From the NCBI GenBank assembly GCA_019648995.1, contig BLXT01006160.1, forward strand, positions 1,225,379 through 1,248,058: a stretch of DNA of 22,680 nucleotides. The letters are read 5' to 3'. The stretch is from Plakobranchus ocellatus. Lineage: Eukaryota > Mollusca > Gastropoda > Plakobranchidae. Numbering within the stretch: the first letter of the stretch is position 1; the number at the start of each line of letters is the position of its first letter. The notes below the pieces were generated by a model. The model did not search any database and had not been told where the DNA came from. It worked only from the letters and a program-made list of their open reading frames with translations. This document shows, in pieces, positions 1 to 10,700 of the stretch. The translations under genes and the position numbers were made by a program.

Positions 1-99
1 AAGTGTGGAGTCCCTACTGATTTACTGATCAAAAGCAGTTAGATAAGTATTTGAAAAAAATCAGTTCAATTTTTATATATCCAGTCCACAACAAGATGA

Positions 100-222
100 T
101 ATCAGGCTTTCAAGCCCTCTGTCAGGCCAGGATGTAGGTGACGGGGGTTAAACCTGTGAATAAAGGGTCCCTGCAGATCTCAGGGCAGACTCACTCACAA
201 CTGTGCCACTAACGCCTCCATT
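100..222 (-). mobile_element. Candidate tRNA-derived SINE
   Basis: Read on the minus strand, TGGCACAGTTG (208-198) resembles a tRNA A box and GGTTTAACCCC (154-144) resembles a B box, 54 bases apart. The sequence before the A box (GGAGGCGTTAG) also looks like a tRNA 5' arm. That arrangement is typical of RNA polymerase III SINE heads. The spacing is about ten bases longer than in an ordinary tRNA and the B box is imperfect, so this is not called as a functional tRNA gene. The tail and target-site duplication were not defined. Confidence 0.4.
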
Positions 223-1930
223 CAGAGATGGAAATTCAGAAGAACTTTAAATCAGGGGAATAAACAAAGTGCATATAGAGTAAATTTGTTTCTTTGGAAG
301 CAATTTCCCTTTCAGTTTCAACACAATAATTTTGTACTTGAAAGCATCAAAATACATTTGTTCAAAACAATTTTTTGAAACTTTTGGGTGGTTTTTTTTT
401 CACAATCTTTAAAATATGAGATTTTTTTTTTTTAACTTCCCATTCTTGGTCAAACTGTCAAAACCCTTTAAAATTAAGTGCAATGTGTAAAAGTCTACGA
501 GATGTGATTTGAGTCTACACTCTTCCACAGAAATACTGTGAAAATACGTTTTAATCCCTTACTTTATCATCTAACATCTAAGCTAGCATACACGTGTTTT
601 AAGCACTTAAGTAAACTTGATTTTTTATTGATAGAGACCCATAGGTGAAAGAAATATAGATTCACACATTTTTTGAGTAGCTTTACTAAGACTTAACACC
701 CCTAGCGCCTCATAACCAGATCTTGACATCTAATTTCATTTTCACTCCTCCATAAGCCTGACTTTCAGTCCAAGTCCAAAAAGAGCTGCAACATCTGCTA
801 CAAATATGCTTGGTCCTAAATAACTCAGGACAGCTTGCATGATTGATTTCTTATGTTCAGAATGCCTTGCTGAAATTTTTTCCTTGCTCGGTAGAATTTT
901 ACAGCGATCGCTTTCTTACAGCTTCTTTGGTTCCTCAGGCTTTGCTTTTGAATCAAGGCCATTTTCCTTGCCTGAGTCATTACCTTATTTGATTTGTCAC
1001 TTGTCTTTGAACACTGTAATATGTGATTCTGTTTTGTTTGCTACCGTCCTTTTCTCTCAATTCGTAAAAAAGTTTGATTTTGTGTTTAAGTGGCAAAGTC
1101 TACTCTGGTCGCCATGCCGATGTGGATCTATGTCTCAATATGGCCTTTGGTTAGCATTTTCTTCTAGCCTAACAACGAATAAGTCTTCAAAGGGGGTGGT
1201 TCCAAAATAAAAGTTCAACTTGAATAAAAATCGACTTAAGCAGCTTTCACTTAAGCAGTGTTGCATGTATTAAGAGCTCTTAGATGAAAAACTGATATCT
1301 ATCAATGCTTGGTCACGATAAAGACAAAATCTCTATAGGCGTTCTCTTTAACGGCTGGTTACAGGGCAATGGAGAAAATAAGAGATTCTTTGGAGAAAAA
1401 ACAAATGAGCCAACATTTGAAAAGTCTCTGCTATATTTTGAGAATTTCTGCAGAAACAGTGACACTGGCTTCTTGGAGAGTTTCTTAAGGCATCGTTTCA
1501 GCGAAAAAGGAAAATGAAAACGTCAAAAATGAACCACAAGGGAAAACCATGTAAATCTCAGTCTTAAAGTCTTTATCCAAGACAATAATTAAATTTGAAG
1601 ATATATAAGTTGCGCAATATCTCGCAATATCAATATATATTGATGGATGTCTGCAAGTGGTGTTTTACTCTGCATCATTTGCCAATAAAGATATATGATC
1701 TGCAAGAAGAGAGATAGGGACGTAAAAAGAGTCAAAATAAATGGATTATCAAAATCCTCTTTTGTATGCTTTCTCAGAAGGTTCAGGCAACAGAAGTTAA
1801 AAAAAAAAAAAGCCATTAAATTTATTAGATCCACAACTCATTGGTGACTGGTAATTTGCTGCTCTTCATGAAATACAAGCTATTCCATTCTGCAACTAGT
1901 TTTGTAGTGTTTTCTTGGGCCAGGTATGCA

Positions 1931-2061
1931 TCTTATCAATTGATGGTCCATGAGCCCACATAATTGTTTAGCTCTTTCGTTTTTCATGTCTTGTCCACTG
2001 ATCATCCATGTATCCTCATAATACACTGGTCCTTTTGTGTCTTGCCCATTGATGATCCATC
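1931..2061. repeat. Diverged tandem repeat, three copies
   Basis: Copies starting near 1931, 1990 and 2041 share a core of the form TCTTGYCCAYTGATSATCCAT; the first copy is the most diverged. The unit is about 51-59 bases. On the minus strand the copies read through one open frame with echoes such as WIINGQD and WMISGQD. It sits directly after the donor of the last recognised exon. Confidence 0.6.
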
Positions 2062-2111
2062 TAATTCTATAAATACTGTTATGTAAATTAAAGAGGACAA
2101 AGGTCACCTAC

Positions 2112-2223
2112 CATTGTCCAACCATGGTGTAAGATCACCGCCACCCTCAATTGTTGAGAAGCCAAGGTCTGGAAACAGATCTGCCTCTATTCCAAGCAGT
2201 TTTCCACTGTCATCGCATCCAAT
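2112..2223 (-). CDS. Oxidase exon n: last exon found in the window
   Basis: This exon encodes 37 residues from IGCDDSGKLLGIEADLFPDL to LTPWLDN, plus one base. It matches the family strand V-G-F-x-x-x-G-x-x-x-A-L-E. The exon has an ATCCAG acceptor and ATG|GTAGGT as its likely donor. A second GT three to four bases on (GTAG|GTGACC) would also be possible, so the end is uncertain by a few bases. The next conserved family block (N-T-A-x-R) was not found in 1-2111. Confidence 0.87.
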
Positions 2224-5200
2224 CTGGATATATTTAAACAGCATATAACAAAACAATTAGCACAGCCTTACAATATATGAATCAATTTATGACATACACA
2301 AAAATAATGAGATCACTCTAATTGCCTCAAGAACAAGTGTTTTGTTAGCTAGAAAAATTAGGATTTCCACAAAACTTTTATCTCTTGCTGTCTCTTTAAA
2401 TACACCTGTTCAAAATGGACTCTTGAGATTTTGAAAGTGCCTATAGATTTCAAGTATTCACACATACATTATATAACTTTGCAAATATTTTAAAGAGAGC
2501 AAACAAAACTTGCTTACAGTATATGTCATAAAATAGGCATTTCGCATTCCACACATCTTCATGTTGGCATGAATGTCCAAGTGCATTTTGACCGGCCTGA
2601 TTAAGAAACAAAATTGAAATTTAAAGAAATAAAAATTGAGATGATGAGAGATGTGCATAATGTCATCATTTGTTATGTTCAGAAGACCCGGTCGTAAAAG
2701 GAGGTTAACATTTCTGCAAATAAATCGGTTTGCCCATTTCAGAACCTATCTTTTTTGTGAAGTGAAAAGAGGATGCAAATCTCTTAAGATAAGCTTTCTT
2801 ATATCATCACATATAAGAAAAATGTTTAAGATAAGTTTCCCTATGTCATCATCATATCAGAAAATGTTATGTTAAAAAGAGTATTATCTTGGAAAGTAGT
2901 TTTAAGCCTTCAACTTCACACAGAGCTTTATTTTGGATCTCACTCCTCGGCAATCTAGTGACCTGGGTTTAAGTGTATAAACCTACTTGGCTGGAATCGT
3001 AGAAGAGTGTATTCCTTCAACGCATGGGTATAATGTTGAGAAATGTTGATAATGAGCATGTTATAATTGGCATGTTCAACATTATTTTGTGAGTTATGAT
3101 TAAAAGCACACATCATGTACATAGAAAAAGTTAAAGTCAGATGCACATGGCTATTGTGTATTTATAGATTGCAGAAGCATACAAATGTATTGTTTTCCTT
3201 TAATTGCTTATGCAAATGTTGACATTTTGTTATCATCATTATGTTCAAAAGAATTTTTTTAATAAGTGTGTTTAAAAGCACAAACGTGTAACATACAACC
3301 CCCCTCCTTCCTATCACATTTTAACAGTAGCATTAATTATCAGCTACTATTCACATTAAACCAAAGCAAACAGCCTGTTGATTTGGTCTAGATCTAGATT
3401 TAAATGTTTGACATGTGCTTTGCTGAAGGGCAATATTAATACATCCTTACTACAAGTGCCTAAGCATATACCTAGTTTACTTTTAGAAACAAACCAAATT
3501 CATCACAGGAACTTCCCCATCCCTCTGCCCTTCCCTTGTCACCCTCCCTCATCCTGTCTTACATTTTCTAGGGTAGGTAAAAAATAATGAAGCCAAAATG
3601 AAGGCGAAACATTTTTTAAGGCTATTGTCTGTTATTTCACGGTAAGGGTGACTATTGAAGATCAAAGATATTTATACTGCTTGAGTAACACTTAGAGATT
3701 AACCAAATACCAACATATTCAATTCATGTTGAGCCAAGCACATATACAAAGCCCTAATGAACTCACAGGCCAAGAACACCAGAGGCAAGGGCACACAAAC
3801 CAGAGATAAGAAAATTCTGGGATATTTTTCCACCAAATCCCCCTCCTAGTCGCTTTGTTTCCACGGTGACCCTGAAATCAAAGTTTTATTTTGTTATCTT
3901 TCTGAAGTTTAAATTACGGTATTCTGGTAAAAAAAAACAAAAAAAAAACATTTCTTGCCGGTCATACACAACATTCAAAAGTGAACTTGGTTGAAAATTT
4001 TAATAAACTAGTTTGATGACAATATTTTTTGGTACAAACTAAACATTGATGAAAACTATGTAAGGCTAAGTTGATGTGCCATGAAGACAAAGATCAGACC
4101 AAATAATGGTGTTGCAGCCTTATACTCAGTTACAATTGGATTGCAGCCTTTTCTCACTCAATACTCAGTTACCATGGGGTTGCAACCTTTCCTCACCCAA
4201 TACTCAGTTACCATGGGGTTGCAGCCTTTTCCCACCCAATACTCAGTTACCATGGGGTTGCAACCTTTCCTCACCCAATGCTCAGTTACCATGGGGTTGC
4301 AACCTTTCCTCACCCAATACTCAGTTACCATGGAATTGCAGCCTTTTCTCACCCAATACTCAGTTACCATGGAATTGCAGCCTTTTCTCACCCAATACTC
4401 AGTTACCATAGGGTTGCAACCTTTCCTCACCCAATACTCAGTTACCATGGGGTTGCAACCTTTCCTCACCCAATACTCAGTTACCATGGAATTGCAGCCT
4501 TTTCTCACCCAATACTCAGTTACCATAGGGTTGCAACCTTTCCTTACCCAATACTCAGTTACCATGGGGTTGCAGCCTTTTCTCACCCAATATTCAGTTA
4601 CTATGGGATTGCAAACTTTCCTCACCCAATACTCAGTTACCATGGGGTTATTTATGTTAAGGAATGAGAGAGAAGAGAGCACAAAGGACAAAGAGACTCA
4701 CTGAGACTGTTCAATACCCAAGACTTGCGCTACTGTCTCCAGCACACCATCCAACCACTGGGTTGATGCAATAACATCCATGCCTCCTTCATCTGTAGGA
4801 ATGCAGAGGGCACTCTGGGTCTCCATATGGAAATGATATTGTTCGCCACATTCAATCTGACCCAGGACATTGTGTGGTGCTGCAGCAATGGCCGCTGTAA
4901 AATGCAAAAGCTTTGTGTATAAATAATCTTTCACTCATTTCTTTTGCATAATGAATTCATGAAAGATAACTATCCATGCTTTTAATGGTATGACCTAAAC
5001 ATGTAAAAAACTATGAAAAGACAGTAATCATGAGAGAAATGTTTGACTAAGATGGTTGAGGTAAGTGTATCTTTAGATGGCTGATAAAGCCTATCAATGT
5101 AAACAGTCCTCGCCCACAGGTTGAGATTTCAACCTTTTCTTTTCCTCCATCTTAAATTTGTTTTCCCTGGCGGTTTTTGCAATGAGGCTGCACTTGGTGA

Positions 5201-7649
5201 GAAGATGCATTAAAGGACTTCCTTTACTTGGAATTCATTTCAAAATCTTTGAAGAGGGCTTTGAGATTGTCTATTAAAAGTAGAAGAAAGCTTATTAAAT
5301 GAATGATAAAAATAAAGAAAAGAATGGCTGTGAAACTATCCATTTTGAAAATTCCAGGAGGAATCTTTATTATACAGACAGTGTTGAAATTAATTATATT
5401 TCATCAAAAACATAATTTTTATAAATGATGCATACGTGCCTCAAGATCTGTTTATATTTATAGCTCTAAAGCCAAAACAAATTCAACAAATTGTATTTCC
5501 AGATATTTAGAAATGGAGTACTCATTAAAAATATAATATAATAATAAAATGGACAAATACAAAAAAAGGATGGACAGACAAATAAGACTCTTGATAATTC
5601 AACCATAGGTACCTTTAGCATCTCCAATCACCAGAGGCTTAGGTGGGTCAGGGTGAAACGATTGCTTCTTGATTGCGTCTTGAATCGTGACAATGGGGGT
5701 TTTGACATCTTTGTAAGTGATCTTCACTTTCTCAGCAGCTGCTGTAGCTGTCTCTCTATTATCTGGCATGCAGAGCAAGATAAAACTTGTCCAAATTTTG
5801 TTTACAACGGTTTGGGTTTTCTTCTACAGGTATGTACAAGAACTTCATAGACAAGGCCACACCAGCAGGATGAAAAAAAAAAAAAGGAATATTGATTTGT
5901 TTCTAGAAGTTTCAGTTGCAACTATTACTAGTAATACAATAATCAACATAACTGTAAACAAATAAAAGGTTAAAAAAATCGTATTTGTTAAAAGTTTTCC
6001 TCCCCCTGGAGTGAGCTCCAGTCAAAGTAAACCTCTGACCTGATTGAATGGGCTGCAATATAAGCTAAAAGAGTAAAAAATACAACACTACAGAATGATT
6101 TGGCCATTTTCAAAAATGGTTGCAAAAAAAAACCCAAAAAAAAAATCACTTGTGAATGCAACTAGTAAAGGCTAAATAAGACCCAAAATAGAGTCAGTCA
6201 AAAGACATAAAATATTTAGAGCAACAAAAGCTATATAGCTACTTTGTAACAAAGAATTAAGAGATAAATATTAAATTTAAAAAAAACAATCTCCAAATAT
6301 TGTCTCATGCCCTTTTTTTCCCAATACCCAGCAAATTGTGACAAGAGGTCACCAGCTTACCTGCCACAATGATACCAATTGGTTGCCCTGCATAGTTGAT
6401 GGGTCCAGAGCTAAGGAGCTGGTACACAAGAAATAAATATAGAGTGTATTTATATGCTCAAAGTAAAAAAATGTAAATAGATCTGTCAGTGAATATATTT
6501 GCTTGCTTTTGTGGTAATGTTATACTGTGTTTTGTAGATACAATTGAGTGCAGATATGTGTCTGTTTAATTCTCTCTCTTAAAACCTTTATGATTCTGAC
6601 TATTTTATGTATCACATAAAGAAGTAGACTGTTTTTCCTTTTCCTCATATCTTTCTTCCCTTTCCTCCTCCTGAATAAAAACAGAAAGCTTTTAGTTTAC
6701 CATGTGAGATGACAAGCAAGACAAACAGGCGTCAGTCAAAACTTATTTAAGGCAGCTTGCGGTTAGGCACATAATCTTATGTCTGGAAAAAATTGCAGCA
6801 TATTCAGAGAAATTCCTGTCTCTAAAGGAAAAATTCATTGTTACTGCTGTGATTTAAATCTTCACTTAAGTTGAGTTGTTAGATCCCTTAAAGATTAACT
6901 TCTTTTACTGGACTACTTATATTATCCAGGTCTCTACACATCTACTTAAACACTTGCCCCTGCCACCTCCTAATTTTCCAGTAAATTCAGAGCCACAACT
7001 ACTCTACAAAAATGTTGCACTAGACTTTACAGACCTCTTCTACGGCGTTGTTATAAATTCCCTTTGGCCTCCAGTTGTTCACACCACCAGCAGGAATGTC
7101 AGATGCTTTCAAGAAGGCCACAACCCCTGGAATTTCCTGCATTAGGCAAGTTATTGGAAGGTTAGACATAGTGCATTTTGTTTCCTTGTATGTTGACACC
7201 TAGTTCATATTTTTAGATTGTCTTTTCAATACATCAACCCCTATCAATCTTAATCTTAATAGGACTCCAAAATTCAATCTTTAAAAACAAAAAAATATGC
7301 CCCTCCCTCTTTTTTACATTATTATAGTTATAGTGAATGAGTTTGGCAACCCCTCCCCCCCCTCTTCCTCCACCTTTCACCTTCTCTTTCTGATGTATCT
7401 AATGTATCTAAACCAAAGAAATATATGGGTACATTAGCCTAATTATTTCAGTAAAAATTACTCCATAGCATAATTCCAATAATACTCAACAAAAACTGGA
7501 AATCTGAATCTTTCTTAAAAAGATTTTTAAATCCCCTGGAGATCCATATCTATATAACCTGGTCAATGGCAGTATTACAAACAAAACTCTTGAGAAAGAT
7601 GTTGATAACAACACAAAGTGGTAATAATAAAAACAATAATAATAATAAC

Positions 7650-7726
<77 letters not shown>

Positions 7727-10700
7727 TAGCAGCAGCACCAATATTATGTTAACAACTTTTACAATCAATGAGAACAACACAGCAAAAATTTTTTTTTTTT
7801 AATCAGACCTTATCAAGATGTACAAATAATTTCTAACTATCTGTGAGAAAAAATCCCTTCAGATCACAATCATCATCATCATCATTACAATTATTCTGTT
7901 TGTTACTACTCTCTATCGGCATCACAGAGCTGCTGACGGTGTAATAATTTTTATTACCATTGCTATTGTTTGTGCTGCATGTATACTGACCAGAGCCTGT
8001 GTTGGATCAATGCTGTCTAGGCTACCAGAGGCGATGGTGCTCAAGACTGGCACAGCAAACAACATGCCTGGTGGCCCTGCTAGGTCATCTATAAACTGTG
8101 CTGTGCCAGACGTCTGAGGGTGATAATTAAGACAAATAAGCAATTTTGGACCAGAACGTTTATAGTTTCTTTTCTTTTAAATTTGAGATAGGCATTTACT
8201 ACTGAATTAGCTATGGTCAAATAAGAGGGAAAACATGATATAAAAGACATTTTTCAAATATGGTTATTAGGTAAATGACTGATAAGTCTCCAAAATACAG
8301 TTGAGGTTCCAATCTTTTGAAAGAGTACGGACATATTCTGAGATGTCCTATCTGAAAAAGTGATAGAATTTTTTTTTAAACCTTGTCTCTATAGAAGTAG
8401 CTTTTGTTCACATTTTTCATGGAAAAGTTACACATAAAAAATTTACAATATATAAATGAAAACCTCTATAATATTATTTAGAATATCAGTAACAATGACT
8501 AAGCTAAATTTCAAGGAAATCAGTGAATAAATCTTGAAAAATTCTTTTAAAAAAATGCAATTGAAGTTTCTATTAAAAATATATCAATATTTTAACAAAG
8601 CATCCATTATTTTTTTTAATTTTTATGACTGAATCTTAGGCAAAGATGTCCAACCAAGTCTAAAATTCATAAAAATTATTAATATCAATTTAAATTCATG
8701 TCAAACAGCAAGTAAAAATAATAAAAAAAAAAAAAATAACACACACTTTGTGATATTCATAACAGATTGATATGGCTTCTAAAATTTACTAATTTTCTTT
8801 CATTGTTTATTTAGAAGAATCAAGAGTTGATAACAGAAATGCAAAAGCTGTAAAATTCATTCTTCAAGTATTCCGGTATTGCGAACAATTGTCAGTAGTG
8901 CTGAGGTCTAGATTTCATTAAAAAAACACTAATTTTTTTTCCTGCAGGTGTGCTTTTCTTTTGTCTACCATAATTATATACTGCACATGGAAACCAATTA
9001 CTATTTTTAAAAATATTTTAGAACCAACCCACATAATGTGATTTACAGCGACTGCGAGCGAAAGAGGTTGACCCTCTCTCTCTTTAAGTCACTGACAACT
9101 GATCCAGATTATGTCTCGTGACCGGTCATTGATAGTATCGGGACCACCCTTTCGATTTTTTTCTCTATCGGCCTATGCCTGATACATTATCGGGAAGCGT
9201 TGTCAACACTCATTGTCCTTTAGTTTTGTTCCATGCAAAGTTTGGCAGATGCAGGGGTAGAACTTTTTAAGTTGTGAAACTAAAATTAACATGACCTTGC
9301 ACTCATAGCTAGGTCTATAATTAGATTTTGTGATCACGATGTCTATGTCTACACCTCACAGTAGAACCAACTTGTTTGAAACTGTTGAAGAAAATTATGA
9401 TTCAGAAAGTGAATATTCTGATCCAAATGATCCAGAATATGATCCAAAAAGCAAAAAAAACAATCAAATCAGACTTAGAAAGCTATGAAGTTGCCGAATC
9501 TAGACCTAGATCTCAATGTACGAAATCTAGATCTAGCCGTCAGGAAAAATTTTCCGAAAAAGGAACAAATTAACCCGATTTTGAAAAATCATTAAAAAAA
9601 AATTATTACACAGAAAAGCTTGCTTGTTGTTTTGTAAGAAAGATGTTTGTTTGAATATGTAAGTGTGAAATTCCCATGGCAGTGTCTAAATATTGCAAGC
9701 CCCTATGATTTTTTGAAAATACCTCTGAGGCCCCCAGTCTTCAGCACATGTAGGCTTAATTGACCCCCAGTCTTCAGTAAGTTAAGCCCAATTATCTTTT
9801 ACCTTTGCTTTGTGCTGACCCATTTTTGGCTGTGTTGAAAGCTCACAAAATTACACTTTAGTTTCTTCATTTAGATTCACTAGTTTTATTCCCTTTTCTC
9901 TTTTTTTTGGAAAAAACATACACCAAAGTTATATCATTCAGTTTTCTAAATTATATTAAAGTTCAAAACTAATATTTTTAATGACATCCACAATAATCAT
10001 ACTTATGTTGACCCCTTATTGTCTATTTTTGTTTAATTGTGTTAGGTTTAGTAGGACAGGACTAGGTCTCCTCCAAATGGATGGCTATGCTCTAAAAAGT
10101 TGTTTAAATTCGGTACTTTTGACTTGCAGAATGAAAATAGATGGGTCTGAAATACTTTCTATTTTTACGACTTAATTTTAAGTGCAAGTGTGGCATTCTG
10201 GGGCAATTTTCTTTATTTCTTAAATGATACCTTTATAAATAGTTTATTTGTTATATATGACCCCCAAAAAGTGAAATAAACAACCAAAATGACTTTTTTT
10301 CAATTTACCATTGCAAAGCAACAGAAGAAAATGTTATCCAACTTGGATATTAACATACTTTTCAAAGTCTTTACTTCAGAATTAAATAAGATATCAACTT
10401 TTTCTCAACGGCAATATGTTTTATGCTAAATTAGAAGATTTCACATAAGCTTTTGTGGTAAGACAGATGAGATTTTGAAATATATACATAAATAGCATTA
10501 AATTTGTACACACATTAAAATTTTTTGAAAAAATTTACCAATGCGATTCCAAAAAACCTGCACGAAAAGCAAGATATTACTGCCCTAAAACTTCATGGCA
10601 AGTTTCAGACTAATCTTATGAAAAACACCAAAGTTATAGAACATTTGTCCGGAAAAAGCACATTTTGAGAAAATGGCTGATAATGCCTGAGCAAAAATAT

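Larger units (their letters stand above)
1..2111. other. Downstream intron sequence, no assigned coding exon
   Basis: This stretch follows the last recognised exon donor. I could not find the next conserved block of the oxidase on the minus strand, so it is probably intron. It holds a candidate SINE near 100-222, poly-A/T runs, a three-copy diverged tandem repeat (1931-2061), and plus- and minus-strand open frames between 742 and 1520 that I do not recognise. One of these, 742-840 on the minus strand, encodes 32 hydrophobic residues starting MQAVLSYLGP. Confidence 0.6.

Noticed and set aside
144..208. Functional tRNA gene
   Set aside because: A-box to B-box spacing is about ten bases too long, the B box is imperfect, and no proper acceptor stem or anticodon arm could be drawn.
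839..1210. 123-codon plus-strand ORF
   Set aside because: No recognisable domain, no splice context, and the strand is opposite to the host gene; kept only as a possible decayed remnant.
1880..2107. Minus-strand ORF as the next oxidase exon
   Set aside because: It contains a tandem repeat and none of the expected family motifs, and exon n has a good donor just before it.
4158..4691. 177-codon minus-strand ORF through the same array
   Set aside because: Same minisatellite artefact; no family resemblance.
4081..4704. 207-codon plus-strand ORF of 13-residue repeats
   Set aside because: It is created by a 39-bp minisatellite that is stop-free in several frames and lies in an intron of the oxidase gene.
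5653..5965. Plus-strand ORFs over exon j
   Set aside because: Antisense shadows of a clear oxidase exon.
7550..7802. Poly-Leu and poly-Asn ORFs
   Set aside because: Translations of the AAT microsatellite.
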